This document shows, in pieces, positions 40,930-48,572 of a stretch of 48,572 nucleotides of DNA (positions within the stretch are counted from its first letter, which is position 1; each line of letters opens with the position of its first letter). The stretch lies in IMG/VR virus record IMGVR_UViG_3300037493_002106, positions 1-48,572 of that record; one strand, written 5' to 3'. This stretch comes from a virus. The notes beneath the pieces were generated by a model, which was not told where the DNA came from, made no database searches, and worked only from the letters and a program-made list of their open reading frames with translations. The translations under genes and the position numbers were made by a program.

Positions 40930-41186
40930 GTAAAATTGATGATATGGTTATGGAACTTTTTGACGGAGATGGAGTACTTACGGCTGTTGGCTTCGACGAA
41001 GCGTTCGTAGGAATCGGCGTGCAGTTCAACACGCCTGTCGCCGTATACGACTACGCAAAGTGCCTTGACATTCTTGCTGAGTCAATGGACTACGAAGAGG
41101 CGGTCGAGTACTTTGAGTACAACGTGATCGGCGCATATGTCGGCGAGCAGACTCCGATCTTTTTACGCTACCCAGAAAATTCTTGA
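40926..41186 (+). CDS. Small acidic conserved-type phage protein
   Basis: 86 residues, ATGA overlap with the resolvase gene. Acidic, alpha/beta: AVYDYAKCLDILAESMDYEEAVEYFEYNVIGAYVGEQTPIFLRY. The phrase EYFEYNVIGAYVGExTPxF is one I associate with small phage proteins of unknown role. No catalytic residues are evident. Part of the early-type plus-strand series. Confidence 0.65.
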   Translation: MSKIDDMVMELFDGDGVLTAVGFDEAFVGIGVQFNTPVAVYDYAKCLDILAESMDYEEAVEYFEYNVIGAYVGEQTPIFLRYPENS

Positions 41187-41234
41187 ACTTTTTTCTTGCA
41201 GGTCAGCTTGGGATAAAGTAAGAGCTTCTTCCGA

Positions 41235-42530
41235 ATGAAAACACTATTCCCGAAGCAGAAAGAAACCAAAGAATTTTTTGAGCAACGTATCCGCTGTGGC
41301 GGCAATACGCTGGATAGCTCCAGCGTAGGCACAGGCAAGACCGTTGTAGCCGTACATCTTGTTAAGGATTTGGATCGCCCGTTTGCCGTCATCTGTCCGA
41401 AAGCCGTCGTTCCTGCATGGGAGCGCGAGTGCGAAGCGCACGGCGTAACGCCGTTGTTCGTCCTGAACTACGAGAAACTACGCGGAGGCAAGACTAAATG
41501 GTTGGGCAAAGCTGGAAAGAAGATCATGCGTTGGGATCTCCCAGAAGGCACTATCGTACTTGTAGACGAAATACATAAAGCGAAAGGCCCATATACTCAG
41601 AACGCGCAGCTCATCGTTTCGCTCGTACAGCAGGAGTTTACGGTACACGGGATGTCCGCCACCGCTGCGGAAGATCCAACAGAGATGCGCCCGTTAGGAT
41701 ACGCGTTGGGACTGCACTCACTCAACAAGCCAGAAGGAGATCTGAAAAGCTGGTTCTCATGGATGATGATGAACGGATGTTATCAAGATTCATGGGGCGG
41801 TTGGAAGTTAAGCAATAAACAGAAACTTATAGATTTGAATAAGCAGATCTACGGAGTAAGTGGACATAAGCTCACGCCAAAAGACTTCCCTGATTCCTTT
41901 CGCGAGAATCGGGTCTTTGTCGAGCCAACGCATTTTTCCGATTGGAAAAAGATTGATAAAGCCTACACCGATTTGGGTATCACTCCAGCAATCATTCAAG
42001 AGTTTATTGAGTTGGGCAGCGTATCAAATAGCGAACACGCTCTGGTGAACATACTCAAAGCCCGTCAGCTTGCCGAATCATTTAAGGCTCCCGATCTGGC
42101 GGAGATCGCAGGAGACTACATCAACGGCGGGAATAGCGTTGTGGTCTTTGTAAACTTTTGCGATACCGTAGATGCTCTGTGCCTGTCATTACGTTGCCGC
42201 AAGATCGACGGACGGCAAACCGCCGCTGAACGCCAACTTGCCATCGACCGATTTCAAGCCGACGAAGATCACTGTCTTGTCGTAAACATCGCCGCTGGCG
42301 GCACTGGACTATCTCTGCACGATGTCAACGGCAACCGCCCGCGCATCTCTCTTATCTCGCCCACATTCAACGCAAAGGATTACCTGCAAGTGTTAGGCCG
42401 AATACACCGCAACGGAGCGAAGACTGACGCACTGCAAAAAATTCTCGTTTCCGCTGGCTCCATTGAAGAAGTTGTGATGAAATCAATCGGCGTGAAAATA
42501 TCAAACATGGAAAACCTCCACGGAGCTTAA
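41235..42530 (+). CDS. SF2/SNF2-type DNA helicase
   Basis: 431 residues, ATG at 41235. Motif I SVGTGKT (residues 30-36), motif Ia AVICPKAVV, motif II DEIH (111-114), motif III MSATA, motif V AAGGTGLSLHDV and motif VI QVLGRIHRNG. The spacing and LGRIHRNG fit SNF2/UvsW-like helicases without accessory domains. In phages such enzymes remodel replication forks or branched DNA; pairing with the RuvC-like gene upstream supports recombination-dependent replication. It stands 48 bases after the previous gene with no Shine-Dalgarno. Confidence 0.9.
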   Translation: MKTLFPKQKETKEFFEQRIRCGGNTLDSSSVGTGKTVVAVHLVKDLDRPFAVICPKAVVPAWERECEAHGVTPLFVLNYEKLRGGKTKWLGKAGKKIMRWDLPEGTIVLVDEIHKAKGPYTQNAQLIVSLVQQEFTVHGMSATAAEDPTEMRPLGYALGLHSLNKPEGDLKSWFSWMMMNGCYQDSWGGWKLSNKQKLIDLNKQIYGVSGHKLTPKDFPDSFRENRVFVEPTHFSDWKKIDKAYTDLGITPAIIQEFIELGSVSNSEHALVNILKARQLAESFKAPDLAEIAGDYINGGNSVVVFVNFCDTVDALCLSLRCRKIDGRQTAAERQLAIDRFQADEDHCLVVNIAAGGTGLSLHDVNGNRPRISLISPTFNAKDYLQVLGRIHRNGAKTDALQKILVSAGSIEEVVMKSIGVKISNMENLHGA

Positions 42531-42553
42531 ACAAAAACACAGACAACAACAAC

Positions 42554-43663
42554 ATGAGATTCCACATCTTGGGCGTACCCCATACAAAAACAAACGCAGA
42601 CTACGTAGCTTGTGCTTACACACAAAAAGTATTGAAGTTTGGTAAAATGATGACACAACGCGGTCACGAAGTAATTCACTATGGAGCCGAAGGATCAGAT
42701 CTAATCTGTTCCGAACACGTCACTGTTGTAAGCGATAAAATACAGGAAGAATGCTACGGACAGGATTGGAGGACTACGTTTTTCAAATACGATCTTGAAG
42801 ATAATTGCTACCAAACTTTCTTCTCAAACGCTATCCGAGAAATCTCCGCTAGGAAAAAGAAAAATGATTTCATACTTCCGTTTTGGGGGGCAGGAGTTCG
42901 ACCTATTTGTGACGCGCATGAAGATTTAATTTGTGTAGAGGCGGGAATTGGTTATCCTCACGGATCATGGGCGCGTTGGAAAATCTTTGAATCCTATGCA
43001 ATTTACCATGCTTACGGCGGCATCGAAAACGTCGCACATTGCAAACAAGATTGGTATCATGTTGTCATACCAAACTATTTTGATCCCGATGATTTTATTT
43101 TTGAAGAGAAAAAAGAAGATTATTTTTTGTTCACGGGTCGAGTGTACGCAGGAAAAGGTGCTAACATAGCCATAGAGGCAACAAATCTAGCGGGTGTGAA
43201 GCTAGTGATAGCGGGTCAAAAAGAAAAAGATTATCCGTTACCCGACAACGTGGAGTACGTCGGTTATGTCGGAGTAGAGGAAAGGAAAAAGCTTATGTCA
43301 AAAGCTAAGGCATCGTTTTTGCCTTCGATGTATATCGAGCCTTTTGGTGGAGTTCAGATTGAAAACTTGTTGAGTGGCACTCCAACCTTAACTAATGATT
43401 GGGGAGCCTTTGCAGAAAACAACATTCACGGAGTGACTGGATACCGTTGCCGTACAATGGGAGATTACGTTGACGCGATCAGAAGCATCGACAATATCAA
43501 ACCATCCAACTGCCGTGCGTTTGGCGAGAACTTCACTTTGGATAGAGTAGCACCTATGTACGAAAAATATTTTCAAGATGTGCTAGACGTTTATGAAGGA
43601 CGCGGATGGTATTCAGATGGAAACGATCTTGACGCACTCTACAGATTCTATCCATGCAAATAA
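42554..43663 (+). CDS. Glycosyltransferase (GT4-like, GT-B fold)
   Basis: 369 residues, ATG at 42554. Rossmann-like N-domain (FGKMMTQRGHEVIHYGAEG). Donor domain: YFLFTGRVYAGKGANIAIEATN (about 190-211), LVIAGQ, then EPFGGVQIENLLSGTPTLTNDWGAF (about 260-285), the E-x7-E-type GT4 signature. No membrane segment. The region 42.5-45.2 kb is AT-richer than its neighbours. It forms a unit with the methyltransferase and second glycosyltransferase downstream. Target sugar and acceptor (host surface, capsid or modified DNA) are unknown. Confidence 0.85.
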   Translation: MRFHILGVPHTKTNADYVACAYTQKVLKFGKMMTQRGHEVIHYGAEGSDLICSEHVTVVSDKIQEECYGQDWRTTFFKYDLEDNCYQTFFSNAIREISARKKKNDFILPFWGAGVRPICDAHEDLICVEAGIGYPHGSWARWKIFESYAIYHAYGGIENVAHCKQDWYHVVIPNYFDPDDFIFEEKKEDYFLFTGRVYAGKGANIAIEATNLAGVKLVIAGQKEKDYPLPDNVEYVGYVGVEERKKLMSKAKASFLPSMYIEPFGGVQIENLLSGTPTLTNDWGAFAENNIHGVTGYRCRTMGDYVDAIRSIDNIKPSNCRAFGENFTLDRVAPMYEKYFQDVLDVYEGRGWYSDGNDLDALYRFYPCK

Positions 43664-43665
43664 TT

Positions 43666-44223
43666 ATGAGTGATTATAAATTTGAATCTGAATACTGGGG
43701 AGACTGCACCAACACATTTGACGAAGACCAAAAACACTATGTTTACGCTAGCTACATGGGGCTAGATAAAGTTGGTTATTCTTTTAACGTGCATGGTAGA
43801 TCCATTGTTGACATAGGGGGTGGCCCGACCTCAATGTTATTGAAGACAATAAACATAGGGGAAGCTCTAGTAGTTGACCCATTACAATATCCTGCGTGGA
43901 CGTATGCAAGATATAAAACTAAAGGAATAAACTGTTTTGTGATGCGGGGAGAGGATTTCAACGATGGTAAATTTGATGAATGCTGGATTTATAATTGCTT
44001 ACAACATACGGACGATCCCGCTAAAATTATTGCAAATGCATTACGATCCGCGAAGACATTAAGAATCTTTGAATGGGTAGACATTCCCGCGCATGAAGGA
44101 CATCCGCAAGAGATTACTAAAAAATTTCTTGATGATGCTATAGGTTCTACTGGTGATGTCATCCAGCTATCCCAGTCTGGATGTTTTGGGGCGGCGTATT
44201 TCAATACATACACACAATCATAA
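43666..44223 (+). CDS. Class I SAM-dependent methyltransferase
   Basis: 185 residues from the ATG at 43666 (MSDYKFESEYWGDCTN). Motif I VDIGGGPTS (about 45-53), motif II LVVDPLQYP, motif IV WIYNCLQHTDDP. The first 40 residues (EYWGDCTNTFDEDQKHYVYASYMG) resemble lipopolysaccharide/sugar-linked methyltransferases. Sandwiched between two glycosyltransferases, so O- or N-methylation of a glycan is the best guess. The frame overlaps the end of the previous gene if an earlier ATG is used; the inner start is preferred. Confidence 0.82.
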   Translation: MSDYKFESEYWGDCTNTFDEDQKHYVYASYMGLDKVGYSFNVHGRSIVDIGGGPTSMLLKTINIGEALVVDPLQYPAWTYARYKTKGINCFVMRGEDFNDGKFDECWIYNCLQHTDDPAKIIANALRSAKTLRIFEWVDIPAHEGHPQEITKKFLDDAIGSTGDVIQLSQSGCFGAAYFNTYTQS

Positions 44224-44224
44224 T

Positions 44225-45205
44225 ATGAGAAAACCAAAAATACTAATCTACGGAATGGGGCTGTGGAGTCATGCAAGAGTTTATTGGGATTTGATAAATA
44301 ACTTATCTGATAAGTTTAATTTTACATTTATCAATTGGTCCTTCGATACTAATTATTATGATTTTGATAATCTTGCAGATGCCTATGATGCAATATTGGT
44401 TGACATGAACTCTGCACAAGAAGCTATTGGCGGAGCATTCAGTGACAAAGTACTTAAAAAAATATTACCAGTATGCCACGGCCCGCAGCAAGTAGCTGAC
44501 TACACATTTAATTCAAAACAATCGCGGCTTAAAAACTTGGTAGATCGTGAATTACTATTCAAAGACATGGATGTATTTAAAAAAATACTTTGCGTATCTC
44601 CTAATACAGTTCACGCAGTGAAGAAAGAAGTTCCGAAGATATCTAATAAATTGGTTTTAACTCAATTGGGGGTAGACGAAAACAACTTCCCTCAGTCTAC
44701 CTTTACAAGAAAGTCTGTAAATAATTTAGGATATTTCACCCACTTTGATTCTACTCAAGGTCAGGGAATGGATACAAAGAGGGGTCATCTTGCCGTGACA
44801 TCATCCGAATTGAGCGGAGTCCCGTTGATTATGCGCGGGAATATACCATTCCAAGCAATGGATTTGATGTATAAACAAGTCGATGTGTATATGATGACAT
44901 CAATATACGAAGGAGCATCGACCCCTTTATTAGAGGCATCAATATGTGGGATACCAATTATTGCAGCTCCTGCTGGATTAGCCCCGCAAGTATTGTGTAA
45001 CGGTGGTGGAGTAATGACGGAAACATTTGACGAGCAAGAATACATTAAAATGGCAGTAAATGTATTGAAGTTCTGGAAGGAAAATCCAGATGAATTTGAA
45101 AAAGAATCTAAAATTATTAGGGAAAACGCACTTCAAAACTTCACTTGGAATAGTGTGAAAGACCAATGGATTGGAGGAATATTAGAATTTATTGAAACAA
45201 CGTGA
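44225..45205 (+). CDS. Second glycosyltransferase (GT-B, GT4-like)
   Basis: 326 residues from the ATG at 44225 (MRKPKILIYGMGLWSHARVY). The ATG follows the methyltransferase stop by 1 base. C-terminal signature MTSIYEGASTPLLEASICGIPIIAAPAGLAPQVL, with the E-x7-E spacing of GT4 enzymes. The N-domain is shorter than usual, and a VDMNSAQEAIGG segment and a DTKRGHLAV loop are visible. Lower G+C and Asn/Lys/Ile-rich usage point to acquisition by transfer. Confidence 0.82.
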   Translation: MRKPKILIYGMGLWSHARVYWDLINNLSDKFNFTFINWSFDTNYYDFDNLADAYDAILVDMNSAQEAIGGAFSDKVLKKILPVCHGPQQVADYTFNSKQSRLKNLVDRELLFKDMDVFKKILCVSPNTVHAVKKEVPKISNKLVLTQLGVDENNFPQSTFTRKSVNNLGYFTHFDSTQGQGMDTKRGHLAVTSSELSGVPLIMRGNIPFQAMDLMYKQVDVYMMTSIYEGASTPLLEASICGIPIIAAPAGLAPQVLCNGGGVMTETFDEQEYIKMAVNVLKFWKENPDEFEKESKIIRENALQNFTWNSVKDQWIGGILEFIETT

Positions 45206-45249
45206 CGATTTTTCTTGCCAACGCAATTTAGAATTATATTTTGGCGGCA

Positions 45250-45462
45250 ATGAGTTTTGGAACTGGAGCAGGAAAAGGAAGTTTGCCGCGAGCGGTAAAG
45301 GGTGAAGCATTTCGGGCAGCATACGATTCAATCAAGAAACCCGAATCGTTGGAATTGTTGCTACAGAAGTACCACCAGATGGTTACAGAAGATAACCATC
45401 TGGAAAGCGAACAACTGTACGCACAAATTGAACAACACCCTTACTACAGAGGAAAGCCATGA
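45250..45462 (+). CDS. Small unknown protein
   Basis: 70 residues from the ATG at 45250 (MSFGTGAGKGSLPRAVKG). A TTG at 45241 would add three residues; the ATG is preferred. Gly-rich head, then helices (GEAFRAAYDSIKKPESLELLLQKYHQMV, LESEQLYAQIEQ). Its stop overlaps the next start as ATGA. No motif recognised. Confidence 0.6.
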   Translation: MSFGTGAGKGSLPRAVKGEAFRAAYDSIKKPESLELLLQKYHQMVTEDNHLESEQLYAQIEQHPYYRGKP

Positions 45463-45833
45463 AGACGCACCACAAAGAATTTCTATTCAATGCAATACAA
45501 CGCCAGTACCCGCGCTGGCCCACCACTTTTTCGCCCTGCATTACCGAAGGATGCGAAGAGTTTAGCAGGGGCGGTTCGGAGTGTCCTAAGTGCTTGGAAA
45601 AAGAATTAACTTTCGCCATCGACGCTGCCACCGCTAAGAAGTACATGGAGTTGGTTGCCAAAATTCGGCACTTAGAAATACACATTCTTTTTGATAAAAA
45701 ACAAAACAGCGATGGACTGAACGAAGTCATCCAGACCGATAAACTGGAAAACGCGGGTAGACAACCCCGCTCGCTGACCATTCTATGCACGAACAATACT
45801 GGTACTATGACGAAAACGGACGGCTCCGTTTAA
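45459..45833 (+). CDS. Zinc-ribbon protein
   Basis: 124 residues, ATGA overlap. Four cysteines (C27, C32, C42, C45; CITEGC ... CPKC) form a probable zinc ribbon. A helical segment follows (TAKKYMELVAKIRHLEIHILFDKK) and a basic tail. Short zinc-ribbon proteins in phages often bind nucleic acid or act as adaptors. The partner is unknown. Confidence 0.6.
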   Translation: MKTHHKEFLFNAIQRQYPRWPTTFSPCITEGCEEFSRGGSECPKCLEKELTFAIDAATAKKYMELVAKIRHLEIHILFDKKQNSDGLNEVIQTDKLENAGRQPRSLTILCTNNTGTMTKTDGSV

Positions 45834-45841
45834 GCCGCTGA
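45785..45841 (+). CDS. Possible 18-residue peptide
   Basis: ATG at 45785, TGA at 45839-45841, inside and beyond the end of the zinc-ribbon gene in another frame: MHEQYWYYDENGRLRLSR. Aromatic/acidic composition unlike a random frame, but it is very short and unsupported otherwise. Confidence 0.2.
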   Translation: MHEQYWYYDENGRLRLSR

Positions 45842-45883
45842 AAACATCCATATTGGATATTCCAACACTAAAACAAAAACACT

Positions 45884-46000
45884 ATGAACGAAATACTAAT
45901 ATTCGCGCTCCTCTGGAGCTTAGGCATCTTGGGTATCGTATACCTATGGGACGCAGCCATTAGACGGAACAGCAACGATGATGACTTGCCAAAGCCATGA
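45884..46000 (+). CDS. 38-residue membrane peptide
   Basis: ATG at 45884 (CACTATGAAC), TGA at 45998-46000 overlapping the next ATG (ATGA). Sequence: MNEILIFALLWSLGILGIVY, then LWDAAIRRNSNDDDLPKP. One strong membrane helix and a charged C-terminal tail (likely cytoplasmic). Exact overlap with a downstream gene supports it. Function unknown. Confidence 0.6.
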   Translation: MNEILIFALLWSLGILGIVYLWDAAIRRNSNDDDLPKP

Positions 46001-46260
46001 ACCAAGTACAACCAGAATACTTCTATTGGGAACGCAACGACACCGTTGATAACTCTACGGGTTCAGGATACGCACATTACAAGATGAAATACGCAGACTA
46101 TACGGCTCGCGTTAAGTTTGACGGGAGTTTTCTAATTAACGGATATGATGATCGAACAAGCTTAGTAATGGAAGAAAACCATTTAAGAGCAGATCTCGAC
46201 TGGCTTATTGGCGCATTAACCGAACTACGTGAAATTTCTAAAGAAGTAACAGATATTTAA
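45997..46260 (+). CDS. Small unknown protein
   Basis: 87 residues, ATGA overlap with the membrane peptide. Aromatic-rich beta start (PEYFYWERNDTVDNSTGSGYAHYKMKYADYTARVKFDGSFLIN), then a helical acidic C-terminus (DLDWLIGALTELREISKEVTDI). Not recognised. Confidence 0.6.
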   Translation: MNQVQPEYFYWERNDTVDNSTGSGYAHYKMKYADYTARVKFDGSFLINGYDDRTSLVMEENHLRADLDWLIGALTELREISKEVTDI

Positions 46261-46289
46261 ACTCGCAACTACAAATTAAACTCGCAACT

Positions 46290-47090
46290 ATGAATCCAAA
46301 CGATCCCAAAGGCGCAGCAGGTGCGTTAAAGACTCCGTTAAGTTTAATCCCATCCTATGCGATGGAGCAGACCGCTTGGGTACACAAGTTAGGCTCAGAC
46401 AAGTACGGTCCCTATAATTGGCGCAAAACTGGCGTATGTGCTTCGACGTACGTTAACGCTATCCTGCGTCATTTAAACGCTTGGCGGGACGGTGAAACTC
46501 TGGACCCTGAATCAGGTATCAGTCATCTGGCGCACGTTGCCTGTAGCTGTAACATCTTACTGGATGCCTACCACTGTGGCACGTTGCAGGATGACCGTAA
46601 CGTAAAGCCACCTAATACGCCAATTAGCAAAATGGATAAGTCTACGCCTATCCCATACACAGAGTACAGGTTTCTTGAAGTAGGAGAGCTAATCCAAGAC
46701 GGTGACCAGTTCTATGCTGAATCAATAGATCATTGGTTTTTTACGAATATTGGGCATATGTCGCTTCATAATACTGAAGCGTGTAAGTACCGCCGCAAAG
46801 TTGAACCCGTTGAAATTCCTGCCGAAGAGCCAGAACAACCTGTTGAAACAGAGTACCGTTTTCTTAAAGCGGGTGAGCGTATACAAGAAGGAGATCAGTA
46901 TTACGGCGGTGCTAGTAATTGGTGCAACACAAACCACCATCTGCATGAGAATTATACAGCACCGTACTCAAATGTTTACCGTCGCAAAGATGAACGGACA
47001 CAAGAATGTAGTTGCGGCAGAATCAAGATCAACCACCACACGTTGGGCTGGATCTGCGAGGATTGTGAATGGCACGGTGAACCTTATTAA
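46290..47090 (+). CDS. MazZ-like dATP/dGTP pyrophosphohydrolase domain fused to two repeat modules and a zinc ribbon
   Basis: 266 residues, ATG at 46290. Residues 10-95: LKTPLSLIPSYAMEQTAWVHKLGSDKYGPYNW, RHLNAW, DPESGISHLAH. This is the conserved pattern of the dATP/dGTP diphosphohydrolase N-terminal domain family (formerly DUF5664) to which phage MazZ belongs. Residues 125-142 (EYRFLEVGELIQDGDQFY) and 188-205 (EYRFLKAGERIQEGDQYY) begin two copies of a roughly 50-residue module ending YRRK. The end carries C240, C242, C256, C259, a zinc ribbon. It may remove dGTP (or dATP) from the pool. The repeat module is seen alone in other phage proteins. No PurZ is present here, so modified-genome synthesis is not implied. 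Confidence 0.75.
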   Translation: MNPNDPKGAAGALKTPLSLIPSYAMEQTAWVHKLGSDKYGPYNWRKTGVCASTYVNAILRHLNAWRDGETLDPESGISHLAHVACSCNILLDAYHCGTLQDDRNVKPPNTPISKMDKSTPIPYTEYRFLEVGELIQDGDQFYAESIDHWFFTNIGHMSLHNTEACKYRRKVEPVEIPAEEPEQPVETEYRFLKAGERIQEGDQYYGGASNWCNTNHHLHENYTAPYSNVYRRKDERTQECSCGRIKINHHTLGWICEDCEWHGEPY

Positions 47091-47101
47091 CTACTAATTG
47101 T

Positions 47102-47461
47102 ATGACTGAAGAACAACAAAGAATCGCCATCGCGGAAGCTTGTGGCTGGCAGTTTATCCCCGAGTATTACCACGGCAAAGATGATCCTCCTGAGTTTACC
47201 ACTGTCACTCCAGATGGTCGCCACCTTTGTGGTTACTACCCCGATTACCTTAACGACCTCAACGCGATGCACGAAGCGGAGAAACTTCTAACCGAAGATC
47301 AGATAAGTAATTATGGGTCTTTCTTAAAAGGAAAAGATAATGAAACAGTTAGTTTGTACGCCCCAGAACATCGAGAAATTGCTAAAGTAGCAATGGCCAC
47401 CGCAGCCCAACGCGCAGAAGCCTTTTTAAAGACAATAGGAAAATGGGAGAAAACAAAATGA
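47102..47461 (+). CDS. Phage ABA-sandwich domain protein
   Basis: 119 residues, ATG at 47102. The pattern RIAIAEACGW, PDYLNDLNAMHEAEKLLT and ATAAQRAEAFLKTIGKW is the phage ABA-sandwich family, found widely in phage early regions with no known role. Its stop overlaps the next start (ATGA), linking it to the MSDTPETD series. Confidence 0.8.
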   Translation: MTEEQQRIAIAEACGWQFIPEYYHGKDDPPEFTTVTPDGRHLCGYYPDYLNDLNAMHEAEKLLTEDQISNYGSFLKGKDNETVSLYAPEHREIAKVAMATAAQRAEAFLKTIGKWEKTK

Positions 47462-47844
47462 CTGACACACCAGAAACAGACAGCGAGCATCAGGCAAGGT
47501 CGATGGGCGGATTTACGCTGGATTTTTGCCGCCAATTGGAACGCGAGCGAAACGACGCTATTGAAATGATGAAGAGGACTAAAAATAACTCTGGCGAAAT
47601 CATTGCGTCACAAGTTGTTGAGAACATTATACTTACTCAGGAACGGGACTCACTAATAGCCAGCTTGAAATTTCATGCTGAACTAAATAAAGAACTCGCT
47701 TCCGAGCAGAGCAAATTAGAAAAAACCCTTAGGGCGTTGTCCTATTGGCGGGACATTTCTGAGTGCGTTTGTAGCGACCCGTTGCCAAACGGCGGGTGCT
47801 TGCGTTGCGATTTGGATAAAATAGTTAATGAAACAAAGACATGA
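47458..47844 (+). CDS. MTDTPETD-type coiled-coil protein, paralogue 1
   Basis: 128 residues from the ATG at 47458 (ATGA overlap; an ATG at 47443 is less likely). MTDTPETD start, CRQLERERNDAIEMMKRT helix, long coiled coil, then CVCSDPLPNGGCLRCDL with four cysteines near the C-terminus (possible zinc site). The first of three tandem relatives. The family is common in phages and always unassigned. Confidence 0.75.
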   Translation: MTDTPETDSEHQARSMGGFTLDFCRQLERERNDAIEMMKRTKNNSGEIIASQVVENIILTQERDSLIASLKFHAELNKELASEQSKLEKTLRALSYWRDISECVCSDPLPNGGCLRCDLDKIVNETKT

Positions 47845-48200
47845 GCGACACACCAGAAACAGACCATATCGAAAAAAATTTAGGCAACGCAGCACACCCT
47901 ATATTGTCGTCCTTTTGCCGAAGGTTAGAACGCGAGCGGAATGAGGCGAGGGAACTTTTGCGAGAAATCCGCGACGATGAGGTCAACGCGCAGGATGAAT
48001 GCGACAAATTTTTACGCGATCATGTGCCTAGCGAATTGTCGAAAGTCACCGAGCAGCGGGACAGGCTAGCGAAAATATTGCACAACATACGCTCTGGCTA
48101 CGGAGGTCAAATCCCTGATCCTGACTGCCATTGCGGAGACTGCGAATTTTTAATTAAGATAGACACAGCCCTGCAATTCCTAACCACAACCGAACCATGA
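47841..48200 (+). CDS. MSDTPETD-type coiled-coil protein, paralogue 2
   Basis: 119 residues, ATGA overlap with paralogue 1. MSDTPETD start, FCRRLERERNEARELLREI, coiled coil, and a C-terminal PDPDCHCGDCEFLIKIDTAL with Cys-x-Cys and a further Cys. Same layout as paralogue 1, with divergence in the middle. Same operon. Confidence 0.75.
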   Translation: MSDTPETDHIEKNLGNAAHPILSSFCRRLERERNEARELLREIRDDEVNAQDECDKFLRDHVPSELSKVTEQRDRLAKILHNIRSGYGGQIPDPDCHCGDCEFLIKIDTALQFLTTTEP

Positions 48201-48572
48201 GCGACACACCAGAAACAGACCAGTGCGTGAAAGAAAATAAACATTTAAAATTCTTGCAGGAGGACCACTATGTAGGAACCGATAAAATCACATACGAAAA
48301 TCCAATTGTGTTTTTGTCACAAAAACTAGAGCGGGAACGTGACAGAACACTGGCTGATTTAGAATTCAGACGCGACCTATATAAGCTCCAGTCTGAGCGT
48401 TTAGAAGGAATCGAACGCGAACGTGACGAGGCTGTACGCAGTTGTCACATCTGGCAGACGGGACACGCTGAGTTAGTTGCGGAGCGTGATAAATACTGGG
48501 AACAAGCGGACTATTTTCTTGAGAGGTTGGGGCAAACGCAAATGCGGATGTACGATGCCGAACGGAAACATA
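48197..48572 (+). CDS. MSDTPETD-type coiled-coil protein, paralogue 3, partial (runs off the right edge)
   Basis: ATG at 48197 (ATGA overlap), open to the right edge for 125 codons. MSDTPETDQCVKENK start, then FLSQKLERERDRTLADLE and a long charged coiled coil with repeated ERERDEA phrases. It is incomplete, so the C-terminal Cys cluster, if present, is not seen. Third tandem copy of the family. Confidence 0.75.
   Translation, partial: MSDTPETDQCVKENKHLKFLQEDHYVGTDKITYENPIVFLSQKLERERDRTLADLEFRRDLYKLQSERLEGIERERDEAVRSCHIWQTGHAELVAERDKYWEQADYFLERLGQTQMRMYDAERKH

Noticed and set aside
46290-47090. Evidence of a 2-aminoadenine (Z) genome
   Set aside because: A MazZ-like domain alone is not enough. 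No PurZ or DatZ and no matching DNA polymerase are in the window.

Overview
The window is a stretch of a tailed double-stranded DNA phage (or prophage) genome. A terminase large subunit, a portal, a scaffold, a major capsid protein and a string of fibre proteins lie on the minus strand. The portal-adjacent small protein, the scaffold/capsid order and the size of the portal suggest a podovirus-like head module. No polymerase, integrase, lysis gene or tRNA was recognised, so the genome is probably incomplete here. Both ends cut through genes. Host: Shine-Dalgarno sequences are nearly absent, and proteins starting M(S/T)DTPETD are a type I associate with Verrucomicrobiota/Planctomycetota-type phages. 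Several promoters have a TAnnTT -10 box that also recalls Bacteroidota. The host is therefore only suggested, not shown.

Layout. (1) 1-9968, minus: fibres and appendage proteins (collagen-like, 10-residue repeats, Glu-Pro tail, secreted Fn3), then the major capsid protein. (2) 10224-14132, minus: scaffold, two small proteins and the portal, followed by two small accessory genes up to 15113. (3) 15237-23272, plus: a visibly G+C-richer block on the opposite strand. It opens with a tetranucleotide array and carries a MoxR-type AAA+ ATPase, a DUF3150-like protein and a HExxH/VWA protein (DUF2201-type). A run of small unknown genes follows, ending in a stand-alone DnaA domain IV-like protein. Six hairpins with one shared 20-base core punctuate its first half. 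(4) 23269-37448, minus: a 4166-residue polyvalent protein with five near-identical VGTSFG motifs, and two probable internal virion proteins. (5) 37455-37688: an intergenic region built of nested inverted repeats. It shares a 54-base palindromic element with 14698-14751. (6) 37689-39461, minus: terminase large subunit, divergent from the plus-strand genes. (7) 39531-48572, plus: a small-terminase-like HTH protein, a RuvC-like resolvase, a helicase, an AT-richer glycosyltransferase/methyltransferase island, a MazZ-like dNTP pyrophosphatase fusion and three tandem MSDTPETD paralogues.

How it works together. Virion genes run as minus-strand transcription units. I find five promoter-like sites of the form TTGAC(A/T)-N17-TAnnTT/TACATC, four of them only 5-10 bases before a start codon. 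The right-hand plus-strand genes look like early/middle functions (DNA processing, nucleotide editing, surface modification). The G+C-rich plus block is an autonomous cassette wedged between the portal unit and the polyvalent gene. Its MoxR/DUF3150/VWA triad and its covarying hairpins are the best candidates for an undescribed system, together with the possible polyprotein logic of the 4166-residue protein.
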